This document shows positions 24,196 through 35,290 of a stretch of 64,000 nt of DNA, one piece after another (the first letter of the stretch is position 1; every line of letters begins with the position of its first letter). A program made the translations under genes and the position numbers. Source of the DNA: Marisa cornuarietis (lineage: Eukaryota; Mollusca; Gastropoda; Architaenioglossa; Ampullariidae); NCBI GenBank assembly GCA_004794655.1, contig SMMW01000524.1, positions 1,240,001-1,304,000 of the forward strand, given 5' to 3'. Under the pieces are notes generated by a model. That model saw nothing but the letters and a program-made list of their open reading frames with translations. It was not told where the DNA came from and made no database searches.

Positions 24196-25206
24196 CCATC
24201 GAACTCATTTTTTCTCTTCTTTGACTCTTGTTTTCCATCTGTTTATCTGTCTTATATCTGTCTCACTGTATGTCTATCCCACCACCTCATTTATTAATTC
24301 CGTCCATCTCCTTTGTTTTGTCTGTCCTTCTTTCTCTCGTCTTTCTTTCTTCCCCCACATATTCCTTTTCTCGCTGTCATTGGCACGTGCACAAAGTGAG
24401 AGAGCGCGTTCTTGTGCTGATGTGTGCGCGTGCTAGAAGCGAGGGGTGCGTAGTTACGGGTGGGAGTGCGTGATTGAGAAAGAAAACTTCACGCGCAGAA
24501 TCCGAGCAGATCGCGTTACAAAGGTGACTGTGAAGAACAGCTGAGTGCACATGTCCTGGTCGCTGTGTGCGCGCGCGGGTGTCTGTGTGTGTGTGCGCAT
24601 ATGTCCACCCCTCCCACCATTCCGTTCATCAGTTTGCGGCGTACCCCAACCCTGATACTTTTGTCGTGATGAGATTAAGTCTTTCTTTTTCCCCTTATTT
24701 TTTCCTCCCTTCACTCCCCCCCTCCCCACCTTCCCATCCCGTCCGGTAACGCTGTTCGACAGGATGTTGAAGCTGCTGTAACCAGGGTTGAAAGTGAAGG
24801 TAGCGAGAGCTTTGACCATCTCTGTTCAGGTCCGTGAGGGTCCCCCTCCCACAAAACATGTTCTTCAGCTAACATGAACAAGTTGGGCGCTAGAGTCACT
24901 GACTGGGACACATCTGAACCTTAACACCCGCTTACTATCTTCCTTGAAAATGTCCGACACATTCGACTTATTTCTGTACTAAAGACATGATGAGACATAT
25001 AGAGAGATGATTATATAGAGAGACACGAGAGCTCATTTCATCACTTCCACTTCTTCCTCTTCTGTCCCTGTATGGACATGAGCTGACAAAACTCATTGCT
25101 GAACATAGTGTCTTTAACAATCAACACTTTGAGGTCTTTAATCAGAGCCGTTATGTGTGATGGTAGTTGTACATTGGAATTTTGCGTATTTGCACGCTCA
25201 TGTATT

Positions 25207-25208
25207 TG

Positions 25209-25244
<36 letters not shown>
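25207..25244. repeat. (GTGC)n microsatellite
   Basis: About nine GTGC units. Confidence 0.9.
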
Positions 25245-25247
<3 letters not shown>

Positions 25248-25899
25248 GCATCCAGCAGCATCCCGCGTCATGCTTTGTTCATGTCAAGTCTTGCAAGAGG
25301 GTGGGATCGCTCACTTAAAAGGCAATAGCTATTTTTTTGTCTCCTGTTTTCTGGCTAAATCCTCGTTTTCATCTACCCTTCTTGCGCGCCGTGCATACAG
25401 ATGATGCCAGTGTCTGGTGCCTAGCGTGTCAGACTCTTTTTTTTTCAAGTTTGTGTGTTTGTCTCACGTGTTTTGCCTGCTGTGTTTACGGCAATGGAAG
25501 TGCTTGTACATTGCGAGAGATTACCTCTCAGTGCTCTCCCAAGTTTCGTGGACATTTTTATTCCGCCTTTTCTATTTATGATTTTTTGTTGTTCGTTTGT
25601 TTGTTTTTTTGCTTTTAACATTTAAACTGTGTTTGCCTTTACTTTTTATTCCCTCAGCTTGTTTTGTTTGTTTAGGATTTTTTGCTGTTAATTTTGATTT
25701 TTTTCACTTAACATTTAAATTTTGTTTACCTTATACTTTGGTGTTATACTTTAAGAAATACTTTTGTGTGTAATAGTTATACTTAATATGCTTAACACAT
25801 TTTTATTGTTGGAATAAATAGGTGACTCCTCAGCTGTTTCAGACCGTATGGGGATAACCACAATATTTTTCACATGCGTTGTGTCCCCTTGCTGTGCAG

Positions 25900-26151
25900 G
25901 TGCACCGCTACTTCAGCTGCCTGCCGGAGGACAAGGTGCCTCACCTGAACAGCGCCGGTGAGAAGTACCGCGTGCGACAACTTCTACAGCAGCTGCCACC
26001 ACATGACAACGAGGTGCGCTACTGTCACGGGCTGTCCGACCTGGAGAAGCACGAACTGCGCATGTTCAGTGCCCAGCGGAAGCACGAGGCGCTGGGGAGA
26101 GGTGGCGTGAAGCCACTACCCCCAACCTCCACGGCTACGGTGTGTGCCAAG
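25900..26151 (+). CDS. prickle: prickle exon: PET domain
   Basis: 84 codons in phase 0 at both ends, from TGTGCAG|GTGCACCGC to GCCAAG|GTCAGT. It starts at the VH-YFSCLPE block, the usual exon boundary in Prickle genes. The first LIM1 cysteine (VCAK) lies at its very end. Confidence 0.95.
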
Positions 26152-28798
26152 GTCAGTGTGTAGCCAGGTCTCCGGATTCCGTAGCCATCATGTTTCAAAC
26201 ACAGTTTCCTCAACACCAGTTTTTTTGTTGAATCTGGTCTCCGATCAGTTGCCCACCAGACTTCAAATATTATGTAATAATTATAGGAACTTGTAACCGC
26301 AATGCAGCTGAAAACAAGAGTTCCTGTCAGTCTTATGCAACATTTCATACCATAATGCACCCAAGCCTTTATCCCCCCCCCCAAAAAAAAAAGCGTCTTA
26401 TTTCTTGGCGGCATCTGAATCACTGATAAAAAGTTATTGTTCAAGTCCACATCGTTCTCAATAGCACCTCCACCCCTCGTTGATTAAATCCCTCTGCTGT
26501 ATTTAATGGCCTTGCGTGCCGACAGAAGACTCAACAAAAGGCAACTGATACCCCAGTTTCTACTCATTTTTTTTTGTTCCTGTCTACCCAATTATTGTTA
26601 CTGAGTTTCACAACACTTGTCTAACAGGTTTCGGTTTAATAGGCTTTAGTGCGCTGCAGAACAATTACTCGACACCCATGGAAAGTTTATTTTTCCTTGT
26701 GTCGTGCACAATTTCACGAAGACTTAAAAAGAAACAGGCATATTAACAACAACTGCCTTCAGCAATGCCAGAGTGGAATTTTTGTAACCCCGAGAAGTAG
26801 CTTATCCTTTAGGGTATTGTAAAGATTTGTGGCGTTTTATTCCAAATGGCTGACAAGCACACTTCTCGGCGACGAGGTTGGTGGGTGGGCGGGCACAACA
26901 TGAGATGGCAGGATCTTGGAGTCGCGAGGGCTTCTGGCACTAATGCTTGGTCTAGAGTTACTCCAATGATAACTGTGGGGGGGGGGGGGTTCAGGAACGG
27001 GCTGTGTTTGATGTGAGTACGGATGCTCAGGACAACTGAAGACATTAGGAACGAGAGGGATAAAAGGGCGAAGAGACAGTAGACCTTTGTTAGGGAAGAA
27101 AATGGAAATAGATTATCGACAAGTCTTAGTGCTCTGGGCGCCATGACGGTATTGACGCACGCTCCAATGGAGACTTTTCTATCATCCTCATTTCCGGTGG
27201 CTGTTACAGCGCATGCTCACACAGGGGAGCGCCCAGTCCCTCTTGCAGTGTCACCTTGCAGACATCTTGTTAAAACATCGCCGACCGAGTGCCTAGTATT
27301 TTCGACAAAATTTGTACTCGTTGTGTGCACTAACGCATCATTCGTTCGGAGTCTTACAGCCTATGTCCTTTTTTTATTATTCATTCTTTCAATTAGCCCT
27401 TACAATACAATAATCCTTCTCGTCTTCCAACAACCGTTATCACAACCAATTCTGCATTTACAAGATATTGTCGACTCGTTAAGTAACCTTAAGGGGGCTA
27501 TCTTCTTGGGGAGAGAATTTAAAAATAGAATAATGTCTAGATTACTTACATATCTTACTGTCTTCGCAAAACCGAAAATTCGATCTTTGTCTCGGACTCC
27601 TTTTACATCTTAAGGAAGTGAACGGACTTATCGTCTCCTTTCGTTTATGTTTTTATCTCTTTTCGGGTTGAAGTTCCGATACGCTCTGTTTATGTTGGTG
27701 GGTAGCTTTTAAATTCCACACAAATGTAAAAAGTGATAAAATGTTTTATAGCCGTTGCTTGAAAAAAGTTCTTTTAAAAAAAAAAAAGAGACGGGCATGA
27801 CTTGATTTGAATTTAAGCAGCGTGGGTTCAGCACCTGAGGTAGATCTGTCATGTGCTGTGAAATTCGAGGTTCATTCACCTGGCATAAAAAAATAAGTTG
27901 CCGTTAATCTCACCTGTAAGGCTGTTGTCGTTGGTGTGTCTGTAGGTGGGTAGATAAAATGTGAAAAAAGGGATTGTTACCTCGCACACTTACCCTGTAT
28001 GGATGCACACGTTTCGCATCGTGGTTGGAAATGATTGGACATTTCAAATGAAGACGACCCACAATATCATGAGACCCTCACCTGCCTTGTTCATTAGGAT
28101 GCACTTCCTTGGGTTTCACATCACCATCTTCGTGCGATTGTTTCCTATAAAGCGGAAGTGCCTCAGATAATATTGCTATATCAAAAGACCGGAATTGAAA
28201 GACATTTTCAGTAAGACGGAGCTTTTAGTAAGAGAAGACCTATAATCTTTGACGATACGTGACTCCACATTAAAAAGGTCTGCAATCTTCCCCCTAGTCT
28301 CCAGTTCCAAATGGGATGATAATTGACCCAAAGCATTGAAATGTCTTCACGACGAGAAAGAAGAAATAGCTCAGTTAGCCGGGGAATACGACAGTGGAGT
28401 ACCTGACGGAGGGTTTTCATTTTATTATTATTATACGCCCGTATGTCTTCCTGTAACATTAACGGTCCTTAAAACTGGAATAAAATGGCGCTTTGCTAAT
28501 GGAGTGCCTTCCCCCTTGCAGTGCGGAAATGGGATTGCAGGCGGAGAGATGGCGGTGTTCGCCTCCAGGGCCGGGGCCGACAAATGCTGGCACCCCGCCT
28601 GCTTCGTGTGCAGCACGTGCGGCGAGCTGCTGGTCGACCTCGTCTACTTCTGTCGCGACAGTTTGTTGTACTGCGGCCGCCATCACGCGGAGCTGCTCAA
28701 GCCGCGCTGCGCAGCCTGCGACGAGGTGAGTGGTGCTCAGCCCTCTGTCTTCTTGCTTCTTTTGTGACTTTCTTTCATTTTGTCGATTGTTCCTCGTT

Positions 28799-28835
<37 letters not shown>

Positions 28836-31544
28836 TGCTCGTTTGCTTGTTTTTTTCTTTAATTCTTTTGTTAGTAGTTTCTTTCTTTCTTTTGTTGCTT
28901 CTTCCTTGCTTTCATTATTTTTGTTCATATGTTCTTTCTTTCTTTTGTTTGTTTGGTTAATGCTCCTATTATTTATTCGTAAATTTTTTTTATCTAACTC
29001 GTTTTCATCGTCACATTTATTGTACTTTTTCCATTCCTCCTCATCGTCATTTATTTTCTTCTTCTATTCCTTTGTTGTACTCATGCCTTCTGCCTGCCTT
29101 TCATCCAGTCATCATGTCCGTGTTCTCCTGTTCCTCGCCTGTCTCTGTGTTTCAGTTTCTGTGTCTCCATCCGTCAACGACCAAACCAAATATGAATATA
29201 AAACATGCAAGACATCCTCTACTATTACCACTCACCTCCATACCTACCTGTACACACATTTTGTGTACAGCAAAGAGGGGATGTCTTTTAAAGTCTTTCT
29301 ACATAACTTTAACTCTCTTGGTTTGAAAGGTCACGATTGTGGCTTTGCCGGGTAGCACGGGCAAGTCGGTTTTTTTTAAATTACTTTTTATTGCAAAGTT
29401 CAACTTTTCTCTTTTCCAAAAATGTATAGGTTTCTTGGTCTGATGTTTATCTCAGAGCAGCAATAATAATAAAAAAAAACTTCACCCACTGTCGTCTTCG
29501 CAATCTTCGGTTATAAGCCAGTCATTGTAATATTCATTTTTATCTTGAACCAAGAGGGTGAAACCTAGTTTACTGTTGCAGATTTTATCGTTTATTTAAC
29601 GAGTTTTTATAATTTTTCTGTCACTGTTGTCCCGATGCCTGCTCCCCTCAAGGATACACACGCGTTCGAGCTAGCAGTCACAAACAGACGGCCATTTTAT
29701 TTTGTCAGATCATCTTCGCGGACGAGTGCACCGAGGCGGAGGGCGCCAGCTGGCACATGCAGCACTTCTGTTGTATGGAGTGCGACCAGCAGCTGGGAGG
29801 ACAGCGCTACATCATGCGTGACGGCCGGCCCTACTGCTGTGGCTGCTTCGAGCACATGTTTGCCGAGTTCTGCGACACCTGTGGAGAGCACATCGGCGTC
29901 GACCAAGGGCAGATGACTCATGAAGGGCAACACTGGCATGCCACACCAGCCTGCTTTAAATGCCACACCTGTCAGGTAATTACATTCCGATGTCTGTGTA
30001 CGGCAAAATATATAATAATAAAAAAAACCCGGACAGATGACGACGACGATTGATGATGAATGATGATGATGATGACGATGATCTCAGAAAACAAATTATC
30101 CGTTCTGTCGACGATGTGGTCGACATGCTGACGAGCATTGGGTGTAGATGCATTCAAGTGTTTGTGTGCGTGTGCAGGCATAGCTGTATCTGTGTGAGCT
30201 ACGCAAGAATGTACTTATGCTCATGATTACCAGATGAAAGAGAATCGTCTCAAACAAAAATTTCCTTAAAAAATGTATCCCCATTTTGTTTGCTTATCTA
30301 GATTTCTTAAATGTCTTAAATTTCAACAGAAATGCCTACTGGGACAGCCCTTCCTGCCAAAGCGAGGCGTCATCTACTGTTCCGCCGCTTGTAGCCGCGC
30401 GGGTTCTATGCAAACTCAAACCCCTCGACGAGCCGAGGACTATCTGCAAGATCTGCAGGCCACCGTTCGCGTGAGCTCGCCCGTCTCGCACGTGCTGCAG
30501 GAGGGCCGCGCCGACATCCACCAGGTGCTGCGACAACACTACACGCTGCCGGACTCCCTGCCGTCATCGGACCGTGACCAGGGCTACGCCACGTCCAGCA
30601 ACTCTGAGGTGTATGCGTCTGGTATGTACGAGGGGCAGCTAGGGGGAGGCGACTACCAGGAGCCCGGTACTTTGTATCAACTAAACCTGGACGGGCTGGT
30701 GGACGCCTTGCCGCCCGTCACGCAAGAGGCGCGCACTCGCCATCGCCTGTCGCAGTTCTCCATGCCGGACCTCTCCACCGTGCCGGACACGCCCAGCTCT
30801 GACAAGCACAGCGGCCTCAGCTCGCGGTCCAGAAGCCGCTCTGGGTCCGAGCGGAACATCAGCGTCCATTACGCGTCCGTCAGCATCACGCACGGCCTAC
30901 CCCTGTCCTCTCCGGGGGTCAGCCCCTGCCCTGCTGCCGGGGTCGCTGGGGTCCACTTTCCGCCAGGCACGGAGCCTCATCCTCATTTCTACGGCGAGCG
31001 AGTTACGTTGTATTGCCATGCACGCCCAGCTGCTGTGCGCTCTTTCCCGGAGCTACCCGGGTTAGGGGTGGAGCAGCGCCTGGCGGGCCCCACCCAACGC
31101 TTGCCGGCCGCGGCTCTGGCCCTACCCGACGACACCAAGATGAATCCCATCTCGCGACCCCCGCAGCACCACCTCCTGCGGGGCGCCCAGCAACCCAACA
31201 GCTACCCCCGCTCCCAGAGCTTTGAGGGGCGTCCAGGAGGAATGGGGGGACCCCGCAGACCACACCACCACCACCCCCCGCGCCGGGAGGCCGGTGGTGG
31301 AGAGGGCGGAGACGGTGTAGGGATTGGGCAGTTCCCCTATGCCCACTACGACGACCGCTGCAGCACCTGCTCGAGCTCCAGCGACTCGGACGACTGGGGC
31401 TACCTGTATGACTGGCCGCGCCCACCCGGCACCAAGATCTCGTACGTCGACGATATGGGTATCGGGGGCACAACCACCCGCGTCCAGACACTGCCCACCC
31501 GCGGCCGGCGCCACAAGAAGAACAAGCAGTGCGTGCTGTCGTAG
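25900..31544 (+). CDS. prickle: Prickle planar cell polarity protein, 3' part (four exons)
   Basis: Exons 25900-26151, 28522-28725, 29709-29975 and 30330-31544 join in phase 0 with GT/AG borders and encode 645 residues. Residues 1-84 are most of a PET domain ([28 protein letters not shown]). LIM1 spans about 82-146, LIM2 about 147-206 and LIM3 about 207-262. A low-complexity Ser/Pro/His-rich tail follows, ending [15 protein letters not shown], a basic run and the CaaX box CVLS, as expected for prenylated Prickle. Known role of the family: a cytoplasmic core planar cell polarity protein that binds Vang/Strabismus at the cortex and opposes Dishevelled/Frizzled. The N-terminus and the exon normally encoding the WVPPGL region are not seen, so the start is unknown. 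The tail (about 380 residues after LIM3) is shorter than in vertebrate PRICKLE1. The PET exon's LGRG/KPLP end and the three LIM domains separate it from Testin-like relatives. Confidence 0.96.
26152..28521 (+). other. prickle intron
   Basis: AT-rich, with poly-G near 26980 and no gene seen inside. It ends in CCCCCTTGCAG. Confidence 0.85.
28522..28725 (+). CDS. prickle: prickle exon: LIM1
   Basis: 68 codons in phase 0, ending CGACGAG|GTGAGT. It carries the rest of the LIM1 zinc ligands, including the [12 protein letters not shown] block and CGRHH. The KPRCAACDE end supplies the first two LIM2 cysteines. Confidence 0.96.
28726..29708 (+). other. prickle intron with (TTTC)n repeat
   Basis: A pyrimidine-rich intron containing about nine TTTC units at 28797-28833 and a long T-rich tract to about 29100. 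The open frames across it are translations of this composition. Confidence 0.85.
29709..29975 (+). CDS. prickle: prickle exon: LIM2 and start of LIM3
   Basis: 89 codons in phase 0, from TTTGTCAG|ATCATC to TGTCAG|GTAATT. It carries [12 protein letters not shown], the LIM2 block [11 protein letters not shown], and LIM3 from [11 protein letters not shown] to ACFKCHTCQ. These are very close to the Prickle family consensus. Confidence 0.97.
29976..30329 (+). other. prickle intron with GAT-rich tract
   Basis: Contains a GAT/GAC trinucleotide-rich patch at about 30036-30080. It ends TTTCAACAG. Confidence 0.85.
30330..31544 (+). CDS. prickle: prickle last coding exon: end of LIM3, C-tail, CaaX box
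   Basis: 404 codons plus TAG at 31542-31544. It begins [13 protein letters not shown], completing LIM3 with IYCSAACS. The strongly GC-rich tail holds [14 protein letters not shown], Ser-rich stretches, a His/Pro-rich run and the conserved acidic [15 protein letters not shown]. It ends KKNKQCVLS. The terminal Cys-aliphatic-aliphatic-Ser fits farnesylation. The base composition contrasts sharply with the AT-rich introns. Confidence 0.96.
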   Translation, partial: KCLLGQPFLPKRGVIYCSAACSRAGSMQTQTPRRAEDYLQDLQATVRVSSPVSHVLQEGRADIHQVLRQHYTLPDSLPSSDRDQGYATSSNSEVYASGMYEGQLGGGDYQEPGTLYQLNLDGLVDALPPVTQEARTRHRLSQFSMPDLSTVPDTPSSDKHSGLSSRSRSRSGSERNISVHYASVSITHGLPLSSPGVSPCPAAGVAGVHFPPGTEPHPHFYGERVTLYCHARPAAVRSFPELPGLGVEQRLAGPTQRLPAAALALPDDTKMNPISRPPQHHLLRGAQQPNSYPRSQSFEGRPGGMGGPRRPHHHHPPRREAGGGEGGDGVGIGQFPYAHYDDRCSTCSSSSDSDDWGYLYDWPRPPGTKISYVDDMGIGGTTTRVQTLPTRGRRHKKNKQCVLS

Positions 31545-32811
31545 TGTGGCGGCTCCCGTACTTCCGGTCCTCGGCGGCGGCGCGCGCACTTACTTCCGGT
31601 CCTCGACGGCGCGGGGCAACTCAGACAACTAAGGACTTTTCTTGGTACCCCCATCGGAAACCAACAGGGTGTGTGTTTGTGTCTATATGGCACCGGCATT
31701 TAAGAGAATAGCGGTTGGATGCCACTGCCACTTCTGAGACCAACGGTTTGTTCGGAGTTGATGTGCGCGTGTAAAATTCATGTCATGTCGGCTGCAGAGT
31801 GTCTCTCTCGACCAGAAACGTTCCTGAGAAATAATCGGAGTGACTGCCTTGCGAGAAACGATCGTCAAAACGCGTTGCTAAGTAACATCGGACCCAACAG
31901 TTTTGGTGTGGTCCTAAGGGATTGTGTTGTTTTGTTCACTAGCCCGACACTTGTTTGCACTTGTCATGTTTTGTTTCCTAAGAACACATCGTGAAATTCT
32001 CGCAAGATCTAGCAACATCTTACAAATGTATCTTATGTCAACAAAAGGAATAACGAAAAAGGAAAACACTAATACGAGCATTGCTTACAGTTAGCATAAT
32101 ATAAAGGCAGTACATAATAATACGAAAATTTTAAACAAAAGCAAACAAGTGAATGGTTGCGATGAGAATTTATTCTTCCTGCCTTTGACATACTGAGGAC
32201 TCCCTGCGTGTTTATTAATCATTGCGGTTTGCGGCTTCCATTGAATGGTGACAGGCCAGTCAGCGTGTGCGACCTCTGGTGACTGAAGAAATGTCAGGAG
32301 GAGATTTAGGGGCTGGGGAATGAGGGGAATGTTAGTGACTGGCAGTGTGGCTTCCCCTGCTGTGTAGAGAAGGCGAGTCTTGGCTTCGTTTTCAGCAGAG
32401 ACATCGACACACGAACCTTGGTTTGGCCTCTTGAGGAACCTTGGTGGGTTGTTCCCCGTATGGAGATGCAAGTAGACTTTTAGTGAGGTCGCGTGATGCT
32501 TTCATAAGAAGTGGAGACCGTCGTTGAATAGGTCCGTTGATATCTGAACTTTGAACGGATCGAGCAGCTGAGATGAGGAGGACAGCGACGAGATCGTCCT
32601 CAGCGATTTAGAGAATGGCTTTTGACGGATATTCGGCGGACGTGCGTGCGTGCGTGCATATGTGTGTGTATGTGCGCGCGTGTTCATGTGTGCGTATACA
32701 GAAAGCAGTTTTTTTTTTGTTACTGATGTGATATTGCTGCCTGAAAAGTTCGTTGTCAAGTTTATCTATGCATCTTTCTGTTACCTGGAGTGACTGCTGA
32801 GACCATGGAAT

Positions 32812-32872
32812 TTACAGTGCTGACGTCTTGTTTACAATGTTGACATCTTATTTACAGTGCTGACGTTGTGTG
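32812..32872. repeat. Three-unit degenerate tandem repeat
   Basis: Three units of about 20 bp are related to TTTACAGTGCTGACGTCTTG. Confidence 0.6.
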
Positions 32873-33127
32873 CTTCCGGATTTTGTTTCTTTTTAACCCT
32901 GAATAAGGTATAACATATTTCTTAGCGTCTCTTATGTCCAGGTAAAGCTTAAAAGTCCTCGATGCAACGGGAAAGTAAACATAATAATTTTAAAAATAAT
33001 TTTAAAACGGTACGTAGGGGTCTCTGGTCTCTTCCGACAAGCCGTCGAGTTCAAAATCTACCCGCCTACCCGATAGCTGAGCTACCTTTTTCCTGGGTCG
33101 CAAAGGAAGGATCAGTAGTTTGTGCAG

Positions 33128-33216
33128 GTATTCGAGTTTCGATAGAGCTGTCGCCCCTTGAGGACCAGAAGTTAGTGCGGCGTGTTCGAGTTTCGGTAGA
33201 GTAGGTGCCCCCGAGG
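33128..33216. repeat. Two-unit tandem repeat with B-box-like motif
   Basis: GTATTCGAGTTTCGATAGAG at 33128 and GTGTTCGAGTTTCGGTAGAG at 33182 start two units with a 54-bp period, each continuing to a GCCCC(T)YGAGGA block. Confidence 0.6.
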
Positions 33217-35271
33217 ATATAAACCCGAGTTGTGGTCGCTAGCGATCAGTGAAAAAAATTGCCAAAACGTATCAATCCATCTTTAAAGCCAAATCTAAAT
33301 CAACACGGGTACATGTACTTGCTTGCGTTCTAAAAGGCGCGCGTGAAATGAAGTTCATAACATTTTCATTTTGGGGTGGGTGATCTTTGGTGGTGGAGAG
33401 AAAGGGTTGACTCATGATTTGTCGAGAATCATGTTTTGACCGCGACGGAGGCCATTTTCTAACTGGTAACGGTCACAGATTTGGTGTCATCATTGCATGT
33501 TGCCAGGAAGGTCTTAGACACATCGATACTCAGGTAGTGACAGAGTTTTGGAGCTGGAGAAGGTTCTTTTAGATATGGGGTTTGAAGATATTTTTAAAGA
33601 ATTAGGCTCTGGTTTTAGTGGGAGAGATGGAAGGTTGAGACTAGTGGGGTTGAGTTAGGTCCAGTGTCGCGAAGGTAAGAAGGTCTCCAGGGACAACTTT
33701 TACCGTGAAGTCCATCATTTTGACACGGATCACTTCTTGGAGAACCTTAGTCTGTACACAAAGCTGCTCCTGGGCGATTAATTCTTTGATGTTGAATCCT
33801 AAGCAGTCTCTTTCCTATGTTGAGATTGTAACCTGTGATGACAGGACATTACTTTTGTGGCGTTAATTCAGTGTGGCCTCATGACACAGACCATGCAGGC
33901 GCTAGGTAACTAGCTGTGTTAATAACATATTAGCCAGAATAAATCAGGTTCGCTAGCTTGAAGAATATGGTGAAGGGAACATTTTACTCTAGTCGATGCT
34001 TGCAAAGGGGGAATAAAAACAGAGGACAGAGAACTGGCAAAAACCTCGATGTTGCAAGGGACAGCAACGTTGGTGCTGGACCGTTTTAATTCTCTCCCTT
34101 AGACCGCTGACATCGGGAATCAGAGCAGTTCATGTTTTGTGTCCCCTCCCCCGTCCTTTGTAAGGTGCAGTACCTTACCTCGTCATCATTACACAGTGTT
34201 TGTGTTCGTAGACAATAAATCACGTGATTTTTCAGGTGGTCGATCAGCAATATTCTTCTTTCCCTCTTCCCCCCTTTCCCCTTTACACCTACCCGCGTCT
34301 AGCTCTCTGTCGCTGGCGGAAATACAATGAGGTCCACCGGTGATGACTTGAGCTGAAGATACCCGTGTCCCTCACATCACTAATGCACTGGGTGGATTTT
34401 TTATTGAGAAAGTGAAAGGGATTGCCACTCGCTGATTGCAAGCTGTCAGGCTTGTATCAGTATCGTGGCTAACCCTGACCACTGTTGCAGGCGCTTCTCG
34501 TCTTTGACATTATCGATGTCGTCACCCACCCCGAGGCATGTAGAAACAAAGAGCATGAAGATCACATCAAGAACGTTGTTGGTCCTTGTCTAGACTGAAA
34601 TAAAACTGTTCCGCAGACCATTATTTATATTCTGTAGACAACAGCAAACTATCACCCTTTTTTTTTTAAAGTCACAACTCTTTTGTTTTCCTTATTCCTG
34701 TCGGAAGTCAAAGTAATATCGGCAGAGCAGAAATCCTATGTGCATGAAAACGCATACATATACCCATCCTTACATTAGTAGTTAAAATTTTTTCTGTCAT
34801 TCACATATCCTCCAGTCTCTGTACCCTTGTGGGAAGCATGCCTCGTAATGTTAATTACCAAAGTATTAATCATTATTTCTGATTGAATTAAGCATTTGAA
34901 ACAAGTTAAAAGCGTCTGTTAAGATGAAATCATGTTTCGTTATGTCGGTTACCATAATATTCATCATTATTTCTGATTGAGCCGAGCATTTGAAACAATG
35001 TTGGTTGCTATAAAAATGTACCATAAGAGTTTTGATGTGAGGATGTTTAGTAATGTTAGTTAGCAGCAGAGCGTTTGGATTTTAGGGATAAAAATGTTTG
35101 CTTATTCAACCTGTGAAATATTTCTAATGTAACGCATATTGTTTGAGAATAGTCACGAAATTGTGTTTTCACCACCTGTAATGAAAATTGTATGGAAACT
35201 GAAATTATGAATACATTTACATGTTCATCTGATTTATATCTGAAATATTGCAATTACCATGGCTTTACAAC

Positions 35272-35277
35272 AATAAA
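35272..35277 (+). terminator. Candidate poly(A) signal for prickle
   Basis: A canonical AATAAA followed within 30-60 bases by T/GT-rich sequence. It is one of several candidates and would imply a 3' UTR of about 3.7 kb. Confidence 0.3.
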
Positions 35278-35290
35278 GATGTCTTCATTT

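Larger units (their letters stand above)
18452..25899. other. No supported gene; probable prickle intron or upstream DNA
   Basis: I searched for the conserved segment that normally precedes this PET exon in Prickle (a WVPPGL-like motif ending at a donor) and did not find it. Short frames here are mostly translations of simple repeats. The region immediately before 25900 is AT-rich intron ending in a polypyrimidine tract and TGTGCAG. Confidence 0.45.
31545..35290 (+). other. Probable prickle 3' UTR and downstream DNA
   Basis: No other gene was recognised after the stop. Candidate AATAAA signals occur near 33940, 34010, 34213, 34600 and 35272, so the true 3' end cannot be fixed from the sequence. 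Confidence 0.4.

Noticed and set aside
31003..31699. Long antisense frames across the prickle last exon
   Set aside because: Shadows of GC-rich coding sequence; the sense frame has the family matches and splice sites.
33020..33090. tRNA-like sequence on the - strand (TAGCTCAGCTATCGGG...)
   Set aside because: Resembles an A box, but a proper B box and cloverleaf could not be built; not called as a tRNA gene.
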